DNA from: Fundidesulfovibrio soli
GTDB taxonomy: Bacteria > Desulfobacterota > Desulfovibrionia > Desulfovibrionales > Desulfovibrionaceae
NCBI RefSeq assembly: GCF_022808695.1
Contig: NZ_JAKZKW010000018.1
Span: forward strand, 1 to 64,000
Direction: 5' to 3'
Length of the DNA stretch: 64,000 nucleotides
Under the pieces are notes generated by a model. It was given only the letters and a program-made list of their open reading frames with translations. It was not told the DNA's origin and made no database searches. Positions 1 through 8,486 of the stretch are shown piece after piece. Within the stretch, counting starts at the first letter, position 1. The number at the start of each line of letters is the position of its first letter. The position numbers and the translations under genes are program-made.

Positions 1-265
1 AAGCCGACATATCGGAAGAATATCGTCATGCGCCGCGCGGGCAGGGCCACACGGCTGACAAAGCGGTTCACGGCGGGGCACGGGGAACAAGGTCTCTCCA
101 AGAGACTTCGATCCGGGTTGGTATCCACAGGGTTCGCGGGATGAACGTGTTGGGACGGGGTATCGCTGTCGGGCGCGAAGCTTAAAAGGGAGTCGAGAGG
201 GAGGAACTCCCTCTCGCGGGGTCCAGGGGCGGCGCCCCTGGCCGCCGGAGGCATCCTTCAGCCTT
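1..265. other. left-edge intergenic stretch
   Basis: No convincing gene is visible here. A minus-strand ATG at 27-29 opens a frame running off the left edge, but it has no Shine-Dalgarno sequence and only nine codons are visible, so it is not called. A GTATCCACA (121-129) matches the DnaA-box consensus at 8 of 9 bases but is isolated. The right part (182-252) is a copy of the dispersed terminator-like repeat described separately. Confidence 0.5.
182..252 (-). repeat. dispersed intergenic repeat, copy A (terminator-like)
   Basis: Read on the minus strand it opens with GCCTCCGGCGGC (252-241), then a perfect hairpin CCAGGGGC/GCCCCTGG (241-223), then a second perfect 10-bp hairpin CGAGAGGGAG/CTCCCTCTCG (216-194), and ends ACTCCCTTTT. 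The same module order occurs at 15553, 49360, 49395, 62236 and 62948. It begins 13 bases after the stop of the minus-strand gene ending at 266, so it probably acts as that gene's terminator. Confidence 0.7.
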
Positions 266-505
266 TTATCCCTGCTTGAGGGCGTCCAGGTCGGCCCGGA
301 TGGCCGCGCTGACCTTCTCAGCGAAGGCGAGGGCGATCTTCTGGGCGTCCTCCAGGCTGGCGAATTTGTCCTTGAGGCTGCGCTGTCCCACCTGGACCTT
401 CCAGCCCGCCGGGGTCAGCCTGTCGTAGACCACGGTGACCAGCAGGGCCTTGCCCAGGCTCATGTAGTGGGTGGTGTCGTCGTGCTTGGTCCATTCCGGG
501 GCCAT
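266..505 (-). CDS. hypothetical protein, 79 aa
   Basis: A small soluble protein with no signal peptide or membrane segment and no family I recognise. The start at 505 is chosen because AAGGAG lies 6 bases upstream; a longer frame reaching 544 has no such site. The chain is MAPEWTKHDDT followed by a hydrophobic and basic middle and an Ala-rich amphipathic C-terminal helix. It stands alone, with the terminator-like repeat just downstream and the Csd-like operon transcribed away from it in the same direction. Confidence 0.65.
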   Translation of the reverse strand: MAPEWTKHDDTTHYMSLGKALLVTVVYDRLTPAGWKVQVGQRSLKDKFASLEDAQKIALAFAEKVSAAIRADLDALKQG

Positions 506-609
506 GGGTGACTCCTTGGCAGGGTGTGCTTCCGTGGGTAGCACGCCCCCGGGCGGATGGCTACCCGCGCCCGCCTGGCGCGCTCCGTACCGTTGGCGGA
601 GGGCTGGGC

Positions 610-2358
610 CTAGTACAGGCGGGCGCTGTCGGGTTCGGCGTCAGCCTGGGAGAGGGTCCTGGTGGAGAGCTTCATGACGCCCATGTCCGCGAAGGTGGTG
701 GCCTGCCGCAGCACGATGGAGTCCTTCTCGGTCACGGTGAAGCTCTGGCCCAGGGTCACGGGCGTGTTGGAGGCGAATACCTGGACCATGGCGGCCGGGC
801 CGTTGCCCTGCACGTCGGCCAGTGTGTAGCGGCCCGGGGCCAGCTGCAGCGGCTTGTCCGGCGACCAGGGCACGGTGAGGCTCCTGCCATCCTGGGTGGT
901 GAGCACGAGGGAGTGCACCACGCGGGGCTTGAGCACGATGGTGAATTTGTCCTTGGCCTGGCCGGGGGTCTCGCGGACCACCTCGCAGGTCACGTCGCCG
1001 CCCGGCTGGGGCACCAGGAACTTGGGGATGAAGCTCTTGGGGTCCAGAATGATCTCCTGCCCGGCGTCCTGCCCGTCGTTCTTGCCCACGCGGCTTACGT
1101 AGCCCTTGAGGTTGAGCACCTCATCCTTCTTGCTGCCCCACACGCCCTCCAGCACCAGCTGGTCGCCCTGCACGGCATGGATGGTGCCGCCGGCGGGCAC
1201 GTGCACCAGCTTGCCGCCCAGCCAGCACACGAACTTGGCCGGCCCGGACTGCTCCGGCGCGGGCCAGGCGCCTGTCCATTGCAGGGTGGCCTTGGCCAGC
1301 ACCTGGCCGTCGGAGCGCACGTCCAGGGTCTGGAAGGGGGCCAGGGGCAGGCGCGGGGCCTTGGCCAGGTTGAAGCCCGGCCGGTCGGAGGCGAACACGG
1401 CGGTGACGGGGCTCAGGCCCGCCTGGTCCTGCGAGGGCTCGCAGCGCACATCCAGGGTGGCGCCGGGGGCGAGGCTCAGGGCGGGCTTGCGCGAGTCGAG
1501 CTCACGGCCGTTGACCAGGATTTTCAGGTCGCGCGGGGGGTAGGCCTTGAGGTCCTGCGGGCGGGGCTCCGGGGCGTCCACCTCGACCCCGAACTGGCGC
1601 AGGAAGAGCACCGTGCCCTTGAGCTGGGCCGAGACCTTCCAGTTAAGGTCCGTGATGTTCTTGCTGACCTCCAGGGCCACGGCCGGGATGCCCACGCGGG
1701 AGAGGGCGTAGTAGGTGAGGGACTTGCGCTGCTCCAGGTATTTGGAGCGGTCGTTGAAGGTGTCCATGTTGAAGATCTGGAACTGGTACTCCTTGGGGGA
1801 GACGCCCTCGTTGAGCTTTGCCAGCACCTGCCTGGCCGCGCGCTCCAGGTTGGCCACGTTCTTGTAGCCCACGGCGTCGATGATCACGGACTGCCCATAG
1901 CGGTTGGGGCCGCGCAGGTCCGACACGCGGACCGGGTTGTAGAAGCCCGAGCCCTCGTGCAGGTGGATGAGCGCCTGGCTCTGGGAGACCAGGAAGCGGA
2001 TCAGGCGGGCGAGCCTGTCCTCGTAGAATTCGTTGTAGTCCTGGTCGAAGCGGCGGTTGAGGTCCACGTTGATGGCGCGCTTGCGCTCGTGGATGGAGGG
2101 GGGGTTGGCCCTGGGCACGATGATGACCGTGCCCTTGCGCACCTTGGCCCTGGTGAGCAGCTGCGCCGTGAGGAAGCCCCCCGTCTCGTCGCCCTGGATG
2201 CCGCCCTGGACGAACACGGTGGGGCCGGGCTTTTCGCCGCGCAGAAAGTGCACGTCCAGCGCGTACTGGGTGCCGGGGAAGAAGGTGACCACCTCGGCCC
2301 AGACCGGCGTGCAGAGAAGCAGAGAGAAGATCAGCGCAAGGCTACTGCGTTTGAGCAA
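610..2358 (-). CDS. Csd4-like peptidoglycan DL-carboxypeptidase (M14/M99 family)
   Basis: Predicted periplasmic zinc carboxypeptidase of 582 aa that trims peptidoglycan stem peptides. Residues 1-21 form a Sec signal ending in PVWA. The zinc site reads IQGDE (Gln55, Glu58) and LIHLHEG (His132 or His134). Gln in place of the usual M14 His is the hallmark of Helicobacter pylori Csd4. NVDLNRRF (97-104) is the substrate-binding motif, and Glu230 in VALEVSKN is the likely catalytic Glu. The C-terminal 350 residues look like beta-rich add-on domains. The start is a TTG without a clear SD, overlapping the upstream gene by 17 bp, so translation is probably coupled. It is the third gene of a cell-shape module with the two genes upstream. 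Confidence 0.8.
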   Translation of the reverse strand: MLKRSSLALIFSLLLCTPVWAEVVTFFPGTQYALDVHFLRGEKPGPTVFVQGGIQGDETGGFLTAQLLTRAKVRKGTVIIVPRANPPSIHERKRAINVDLNRRFDQDYNEFYEDRLARLIRFLVSQSQALIHLHEGSGFYNPVRVSDLRGPNRYGQSVIIDAVGYKNVANLERAARQVLAKLNEGVSPKEYQFQIFNMDTFNDRSKYLEQRKSLTYYALSRVGIPAVALEVSKNITDLNWKVSAQLKGTVLFLRQFGVEVDAPEPRPQDLKAYPPRDLKILVNGRELDSRKPALSLAPGATLDVRCEPSQDQAGLSPVTAVFASDRPGFNLAKAPRLPLAPFQTLDVRSDGQVLAKATLQWTGAWPAPEQSGPAKFVCWLGGKLVHVPAGGTIHAVQGDQLVLEGVWGSKKDEVLNLKGYVSRVGKNDGQDAGQEIILDPKSFIPKFLVPQPGGDVTCEVVRETPGQAKDKFTIVLKPRVVHSLVLTTQDGRSLTVPWSPDKPLQLAPGRYTLADVQGNGPAAMVQVFASNTPVTLGQSFTVTEKDSIVLRQATTFADMGVMKLSTRTLSQADAEPDSARLY

Positions 2359-3130
2359 GGGGATAGGTCTCGCTGAAGATTGTTTTGCCCGTACCGTTGG
2401 CGAGCACCAGCCTGAACCCGAAGACCTGTGACGGGTCCAGTCCCTGGGGCAGGGCGGCCTGCACGGACACCTGCTTGAAGCGCTGGATGTTGAAGGTCAG
2501 CTCGTCCTTGCCGGTCTGCACGGGGAAGACGGATCCGTCGCGGCTGATGGCCAGCAATTGGCCGCCGCCCGCCTGGGGCTGGGGCATCAGGTTGGAGAGG
2601 TCGAACCCCGCCTGGATGCCCTTGGCGTCCGCCTTGGAGCGGAAGTTCTCCACGGCCACCTGGCCGAGGTCCACGCGGCCCATGATGTCCGCCAGGTCGA
2701 AGCCAGCGGGCTTCTCCACGGCGGGCGCGGGGCTGTTCTTGGCCTGATCCTTGCCTTTGGCCGGCTGCTGCGCGGCCTGGGCGGCCTGGGCGGCCTGGTT
2801 CCTGGCCGCGCTGTTGTCGATGCCCAGGCCCGCCAGCAACTGGGCGAGCTCGGTGGGGTCCGAGGTCTGCAGGAGCTTCTCGATGTTCTGCAGGCGCTCC
2901 AGCTTGAGCAGCGTCTCGGAGAGGCGCTTCTCCACGTCGCGTTTGGCCGACTGCACTTCCTGGGTGCGCCGCCAGAACTCGGCCGCGCCAAACAACCCGC
3001 CGGCGGCGATCAACAGCAGAAGCACCAGGAGGTACGTGAAGGCGCGGATCCAGCCCACGCGCAGCCGGAGCCTCCTGGCCGGTTCCTGGTCGCGGAACCA
3101 GATGACGTTGATCTTGCCGCTTGAGGCCAT
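2342..3130 (-). CDS. bitopic membrane protein with coiled coil, Csd-module partner
   Basis: A 262-aa protein I cannot assign to a named family. A short cytosolic basic segment (RRLRLRVGW) is followed by one transmembrane helix (about residues 31-52, rich in Leu/Ile/Ala), then a heptad-like segment from about 55 to 90, an Ala/Gln/Pro-rich linker, and a C-terminal globular domain ending QTQ. The start at 3130 is supported by GGAGC upstream; the stop of the preceding gene is 1-3 bp away. It sits between the Csd6-like and Csd4-like genes with overlaps on both sides. Inference: an inner-membrane scaffold or partner for those two periplasmic enzymes. Confidence 0.7.
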   Translation of the reverse strand: MASSGKINVIWFRDQEPARRLRLRVGWIRAFTYLLVLLLLIAAGGLFGAAEFWRRTQEVQSAKRDVEKRLSETLLKLERLQNIEKLLQTSDPTELAQLLAGLGIDNSAARNQAAQAAQAAQQPAKGKDQAKNSPAPAVEKPAGFDLADIMGRVDLGQVAVENFRSKADAKGIQAGFDLSNLMPQPQAGGGQLLAISRDGSVFPVQTGKDELTFNIQRFKQVSVQAALPQGLDPSQVFGFRLVLANGTGKTIFSETYPLAQTQ

Positions 3131-3131
3131 G

Positions 3132-4427
3132 CTACATCTTGCTCCAGTCCTCTTCGAGGATTGCCCAGCCGTTGCCCACCGGGCCAAGGACCAGCTTCTT
3201 GCGGCCCTTGTCCGAGTTGCCGTCCTTGCTGGCGTACTCCTGCACGAACTCCACCTGCACGCCGTCCTGGGTGAGGCTCATCTTCATGTCGCGCAGGGCC
3301 ACCTTCCTGGGGGCCTTGTTGCCGTTCCAGAGCTGCTGTTTCTGCTCGCGGATGGCGGATTTGCCCCTGCGGTCGCCCTGGACCGCGTTGTCGGCGTAGT
3401 ACTGCATGTAATCCGACACCTTGCCGCGCTCCCAGGCCTGGCGCCAGGCCTCGACGAGGGTGGTCACGTCGGTGCGCACGCGGGCCAGGTACTTGCCCTC
3501 CAGGCCCAGGCTCACCTCGTCGTAGTCCATGCCCACGATGACGAAGCGGCCCTTGTCGTTGCGCTGCCAGTAGAGGCGCTTGATGCCCTCGCTGCTGAGC
3601 GTGGGCGAGCGGTAGAGCTGCCCGAAGTAGGTGACCCAGTAGTCGGGGCCCTGCACGGCACGCACGTCGTCGAGCAGCACGTGGATCCAGGGCAGCTTGG
3701 CGAAGAGCTGGCGCTTGTGGCTGCGGAACTCGTCGAAGGGCTCGCCCTGGGCGATGGAGAACTTGGCCGCGTCGTGGAAGGCGAAGAAATCCTCGGTCTT
3801 GCGGGACCAGGCCTTGGCCCACTCCAGGGTGGCGGCCACCACCTCCTGGGCGTCCTTGTTGGCGGCGGGGGTGTCCTTGGACCAGTGCACCGAGTTGGCG
3901 ATGACCACGGGCAGGACGCGCTTGGTGAGCATGGGGTCCAGATCCTTGACGTCGCCGTTGTTCAGCGCCACGCAGCCCCGGCTCTCGTTGGGGGTGATGG
4001 GCCTGCCGCGGCCGTGGATCCAGATGCCCGACCCCTTGCGGTTGTTGATGATGTCGATGGGGTTGGGGTAATTGAGCGTGAAGGCCAGGTCGCCGTAGAG
4101 GCCGAAATCCAGGCCGCCGCTGATGCGCTGCTTGATGAAGTAGACGCCCTCGGGGGTCTTGAGGTCGCCCTCGCGCCACTTGGTGCCAGGCTCCTGCCCT
4201 GTCGTGCAGGGCAGCTGCTTCATGGGCTGCAGCGGGCTCTTCTGTTCGAAGAACCAGAAGGTCTGGGAGGACTTGTCCACCGCCAGGAAACGCTCGGGAC
4301 CGTAAGGGTCGGCCCGGAGTTCGACGGTCCAGCCGTCGTCGGCCATGGCGATGCCGGAAAGCGTAAGCAGGAACAGGGCCGCCGCGATGCAGCCGGAGGT
4401 GATGGAACGTGCGTGTGGCAAGGCCAC
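3132..4427 (-). CDS. Csd6-like L,D-transpeptidase-fold (YkuD) protein with NTF2-like C-terminus
   Basis: A 431-aa secreted protein. The start is GTG at 4427 because AAGGAGG lies 9 bases upstream; the longer TTG frame to 4472 lacks this. A Sec signal (ending GIAMA) precedes a YkuD domain with the catalytic motif HGRG (His138) and SRGCVAL (Cys152). The C-terminal third (WRQAWERGKVSDYMQYYADNAV region) resembles an NTF2-like fold. This domain order matches H. pylori Csd6, which acts as an LD-carboxypeptidase rather than a cross-linking transpeptidase. It is the first gene of the three-gene module with the coiled-coil protein and Csd4-like enzyme; together they could set a curved cell form. Confidence 0.8.
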   Translation of the reverse strand: MALPHARSITSGCIAAALFLLTLSGIAMADDGWTVELRADPYGPERFLAVDKSSQTFWFFEQKSPLQPMKQLPCTTGQEPGTKWREGDLKTPEGVYFIKQRISGGLDFGLYGDLAFTLNYPNPIDIINNRKGSGIWIHGRGRPITPNESRGCVALNNGDVKDLDPMLTKRVLPVVIANSVHWSKDTPAANKDAQEVVAATLEWAKAWSRKTEDFFAFHDAAKFSIAQGEPFDEFRSHKRQLFAKLPWIHVLLDDVRAVQGPDYWVTYFGQLYRSPTLSSEGIKRLYWQRNDKGRFVIVGMDYDEVSLGLEGKYLARVRTDVTTLVEAWRQAWERGKVSDYMQYYADNAVQGDRRGKSAIREQKQQLWNGNKAPRKVALRDMKMSLTQDGVQVEFVQEYASKDGNSDKGRKKLVLGPVGNGWAILEEDWSKM

Positions 4428-4468
4428 GGTCTTGCTCCTCCTTGAGTAGACGGTGGTCTGAAAGTTCC

Positions 4469-5016
4469 TCAACTCCCCTTGGCGGCCACCAGGTCCGCCC
4501 GGGTGAAGATGGGAAGCAGCTCATACCCGGCGGCGGCCAGGTTCTCGCGGCCGCCTTCCTGACGGTCCAGCACGGTGAGCACGGCCACGATATCCAGGCC
4601 GGCGTCGCGCACGCGCTCGCAGGCCTTGAGCAGCGTCCCCCCGGTGGTGACCACATCCTCGAGCATGGCCACCTTCTGCCCGGGGGCGAAGTTGGCCAGG
4701 CCTTCCAGGAACTGGTTGGTGCCGTGCCCCTTGGACTGCTTGCGCACGATGAAGCCGGGCAGGGGCCGCTTGCGTATCCAGGAGACCACGGTGACGGAGC
4801 TGACCAGGGGGTCGGCGCCGAGGGTCATGCCCCCAACGCCCATGACGTCCACCGATTCGAGCATGTCGCAGAAGATGGACCCGATCAGAAACGAGCCTTC
4901 GGGGTGCAGCGCGGTGGGCTTGCAATCGAAGTAGTAGTCGCTCTTGCGGCCGGAGGTGAGGACGAACTCGCCCTCCCGGTAAGACTTTTCCAGAATCAGT
5001 TGCGCGAGCCGTTGTT

Positions 5017-5020
<4 letters not shown>
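4469..5020 (-). CDS. pyrE: orotate phosphoribosyltransferase
   Basis: Joins orotate to PRPP to give OMP, the fifth step of pyrimidine synthesis, in the cytosol. The 183-aa chain has the PRPP-binding motif in VAMLEDVVTTGGTLLKA (acidic pair ED followed by TTGGT) and the GRKSDYYFDCK segment typical of one OPRTase subgroup. The start is GTG at 5020, overlapping the purB stop as GTGA, so it is translationally coupled to purB. This links purine and pyrimidine synthesis in one transcript; pyrB and pyrC are 39 kb away in this window. Confidence 0.93.
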
Positions 5021-6312
<1,292 letters not shown>

Positions 6313-6350
6313 GTGTGGGGGGGTGGGGGTATGCCCGCTTTCGCGGGGCG

Positions 6351-6382
6351 TATAAACAGGCAAGGCAGCCGAAGCTGCCTTG
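6351..6382 (-). terminator. Rho-independent terminator after the FmdB-like gene
   Basis: Perfect inverted repeat CAAGGCAGC (6361-6369) and GCTGCCTTG (6374-6382) around a four-base loop that reads TTCG on the minus strand, followed on that strand by CCTGTTTATA. It lies between the FmdB-like gene stop at 6400 and purB, so it should separate the two transcripts. Confidence 0.75.
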
Positions 6383-6399
6383 CTGACCAGCACGATTCG

Positions 6400-6687
6400 T
6401 CAGCTGCCGGTTGCGCAGGTCGCCCCGCAGCTGCCGGCGCAGGGCGAAGGCTCCGATTTGGCCGCAGGGGCGGGTTCGCCCGCGGGCGCCTCAGTTTTTT
6501 TTTCACCCGGCTTGGAGTAGAGATCCGCATACCAGCCGCCCCCCTTCAGGACGAAGGACGTGCTGGAGATAAGCCTTTCGGCCTTGGCCCCGCAGACGGG
6601 GCAGGGCACTTGTCTTTCGGCGAAGTCCCTCTGCCACTCCTCGAAAGTCTGCTGGCATTCGTTGCAGCGGTATTCGTAGATAGGCAT
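6400..6687 (-). CDS. FmdB-family zinc ribbon protein
   Basis: A 95-aa protein with the N-terminus MPIYEYRCNECQQTFE and a second CPVC pair, the FmdB/CxxC-CxxC regulatory zinc ribbon. The tail is a flexible Pro/Ala/Lys linker ending in a Cys-rich segment (PCAGSCGATCATGS). The start at 6687 has AAGGAG 6 bases upstream; the extension to 6762 is rejected. The exact role of this family is unclear; some members have been tied to amide-transport regulation. Monocistronic, with a strong terminator downstream. Confidence 0.88.
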   Translation of the reverse strand: MPIYEYRCNECQQTFEEWQRDFAERQVPCPVCGAKAERLISSTSFVLKGGGWYADLYSKPGEKKTEAPAGEPAPAAKSEPSPCAGSCGATCATGS

Positions 6688-6771
6688 GGTTAGCTCCTTG
6701 GAAAACAAAAACGTAACAGCACCGGAGATAAGCATCCCCGGAGCCATTGTCAAATATGGCAAAGGCGCGGG

Positions 6772-6882
6772 CTAGGACTTCTTGGCGGCCTTGGCTTCGC
6801 GGATGCGCTCTTTGTTGCGCTCCTCACGGCGTTTGCGGCGGCGGTCCAGCTCTTTTTTGCGCTCGATCTTCTTGTGGGCCAT
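6772..6882 (-). CDS. 36-aa highly basic small protein
   Basis: A short reading frame encoding MAHKKIERKKELDRRRKRRE followed by ERNKERIREAKAAKKS. More than half of the residues are charged and most of these are Lys or Arg, predicting one long basic helix. The start has an excellent site: AGGAGGA placed 6 bases before ATG. The gene ends at a TAG 84 bases upstream of the FmdB-like start. Function unknown; it could bind RNA or ribosomes, but that is only inferred from charge. Confidence 0.65.
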   Translation of the reverse strand: MAHKKIERKKELDRRRKRREERNKERIREAKAAKKS

Positions 6883-7078
6883 GATGATTCCTCCTGGGCG
6901 ATGCGAACTCGAAAAAGAGGCCCTATGCCACAGCAGCCGCACTGTCAACAACCAAGACGGCGAGAGTGGGTCGGGCAGATGCCTCCTGACGCGCAGAACC
7001 GGGACTGCGCCGGGGAGGGGCTGCCGAAACTTCCCGGACCGGGTTGCCCGCTCCCGGGGTATGCGATAGCGGATCGGG

Positions 7079-7681
7079 ATGCCTTCAGCAGCCGACCGGA
7101 TCGTGGGATTGTACCGGCGCTACGCCCGCGCCTGGGCGGACGCCCGTGGCGACCGGCTGATCGAGACCCCATGGCTGGACCGGTTCATCGGCCTCCTGCC
7201 CGAAAGCCCAACCGTGCTCGACATCGGGTGCGGACCCGGCGAACCCGTCGGGCGCTACCTGATCGACCACGGCTGCCGCCTGACCGGGGTGGATTCCGCC
7301 CCGGAAATGATTGCCCTGGCGCAGGGCAGCCTGCCGCAGGGGACCTGGCTCGTCGCGGATATGCGCTCGCTGGACCTTGGCCGAGCCTTTCACGGCATCC
7401 TGGCCTGGGACAGTTTTTTCCACCTGCGCCACGCCGATCAACGCCGCATGTTCCCCATTTTCAGAAACCATGCGGCCCCGCGCGCTGCGCTCATGTTCAC
7501 CAGCGGGCCGTCGCACGGGGAGTCCATCGGCTCCTTCCAGGGCGAGCCGCTCTACCACGCCAGCCTGGCAGGATCCGAATACCGCGCCCTGCTCGACGAG
7601 AACGGTTTCGAGCTCGTGGCTCACATCGTGGAGGACCCGGCCTGCGGCCGCCATACGGTCTGGCTCGCCCAGCTCAGGTGA
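7079..7681 (+). CDS. class I SAM-dependent methyltransferase
   Basis: A 200-aa cytosolic protein with the Rossmann methyltransferase motif I VLDIGCGPGEP (about residues 46-56), an acidic residue ending strand 2 (TGVDSAPEM) and a motif IV region at ILAWDSFFHL. The substrate cannot be told from sequence. The start at 7079 has only a weak GA-rich site. It stands alone on the plus strand among minus-strand neighbours. Confidence 0.8.
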   Translation: MPSAADRIVGLYRRYARAWADARGDRLIETPWLDRFIGLLPESPTVLDIGCGPGEPVGRYLIDHGCRLTGVDSAPEMIALAQGSLPQGTWLVADMRSLDLGRAFHGILAWDSFFHLRHADQRRMFPIFRNHAAPRAALMFTSGPSHGESIGSFQGEPLYHASLAGSEYRALLDENGFELVAHIVEDPACGRHTVWLAQLR

Positions 7682-7740
7682 GCGGAGCCGCCTGCCAGCC
7701 GTCGGCTCAGCCGCTCCCGGAATCCGTACCCCCGGCCCCG

Positions 7741-8277
7741 TCACGCCATCAGCTTGAGGGCCTCCCTTGCGGCGGCCTCCACCAGCAGCGGACATTTCGA
7801 CTTGAACAGCCCCTTGGCGGCGGCCTCCTTGACGCCCGCGTCTGTGGCCATGTCGGTGCCGAGCAGGGCGGAGCAGTCCAGGTCGCCGAACTCGCCTTTC
7901 ATGGCGGCCACCAATTGCCGCACCTTGAGCTTCACCGCCTCGGGCGAGGCCCCGTCGCTGTCGCGCCCGTAGCGCATGCCCAGGGCCATCATGGCCCCGG
8001 TCACGGCCCCGCAGGTCAACCCGCTCCACATGCCCGCCGCGAAGGGGGTGGTGACGCGTGTGACCGCCTCCGGGGTCAGCCCGGCGGAAGGGCCAAGGGC
8101 CTCCAGCACCGCCTGCGTGCAGTTCCAGTGGGACAGGAAACGCTCCCGGGCGAAGCCCGGCGCGTCCGCTCCGGGCGGCGGGGCGGCGGGGGGCGAGGCT
8201 TTCAGGGATATGCCCGCCACCAGCGCGGCGCCCGCACAGCAGGCCCCGGCGACGAACATGCGACGATTCACAGCCAT
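7741..8277 (-). CDS. C_GCAxxG_C_C family redox protein, probably exported
   Basis: A 178-aa protein of the C_GCAxxG_C_C family, whose members carry four spaced Cys residues and are thought to be redox-active. Visible Cys positions are in HWNCTQAV, LTCGAVTGAM, DLDCSALLG and FKSKCPLLV. The N-terminus MAVNRRMFVAG has a twin-arginine-like pair before an Ala-rich hydrophobic stretch, suggesting Tat export. The start at 8277 (weak AGAGG upstream) is chosen because the much longer frame upstream overlaps the next gene and is an out-of-frame shadow. Partner proteins are not evident nearby. Confidence 0.8.
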   Translation of the reverse strand: MAVNRRMFVAGACCAGAALVAGISLKASPPAAPPPGADAPGFARERFLSHWNCTQAVLEALGPSAGLTPEAVTRVTTPFAAGMWSGLTCGAVTGAMMALGMRYGRDSDGASPEAVKLKVRQLVAAMKGEFGDLDCSALLGTDMATDAGVKEAAAKGLFKSKCPLLVEAAAREALKLMA

Positions 8278-8430
8278 GAATAACCTCTGAACTGTTGTGA
8301 CGAACGATTGGTAAGGCCACTTTTTCTTATATATGGTTATCTCCTGGATGGAAGTAAAGGGCTCGATGATTGCTCCTTCGCCGTGAGAGCGAAGCCTATA
8401 GCAGGTGCCAGCGGAGGCAGATCTGAAACA

Positions 8431-8466
8431 AAAAGCTCCCCGCGCCGATGCACGGGGAGCTTTTAT
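8431..8466. terminator. bidirectional-looking Rho-independent terminator
   Basis: AAAAGCTCCCCG (8431-8442) pairs perfectly with CGGGGAGCTTTT (8453-8464) around a 10-base loop. Reading on the minus strand it follows the stop of the homocysteine-biosynthesis gene at 8487 by about 20 bases, and the A/T ends give a U-tract in both directions. Confidence 0.85.
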
Positions 8467-8486
8467 TGATTGCTGAGATGAGGCGG

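Noticed and set aside
121-129. GTATCCACA near the left edge as a DnaA box
   Set aside because: A single 8-of-9 match with no neighbours; expected by chance in 64 kb.
508-2376. Long plus-strand ORF (622 aa) opposite the Csd4-like gene
   Set aside because: Low-complexity Gly/Leu/His/Ala/Val-rich translation typical of antisense frames in GC-rich DNA; the minus-strand frame has a signal peptide and full catalytic motifs.
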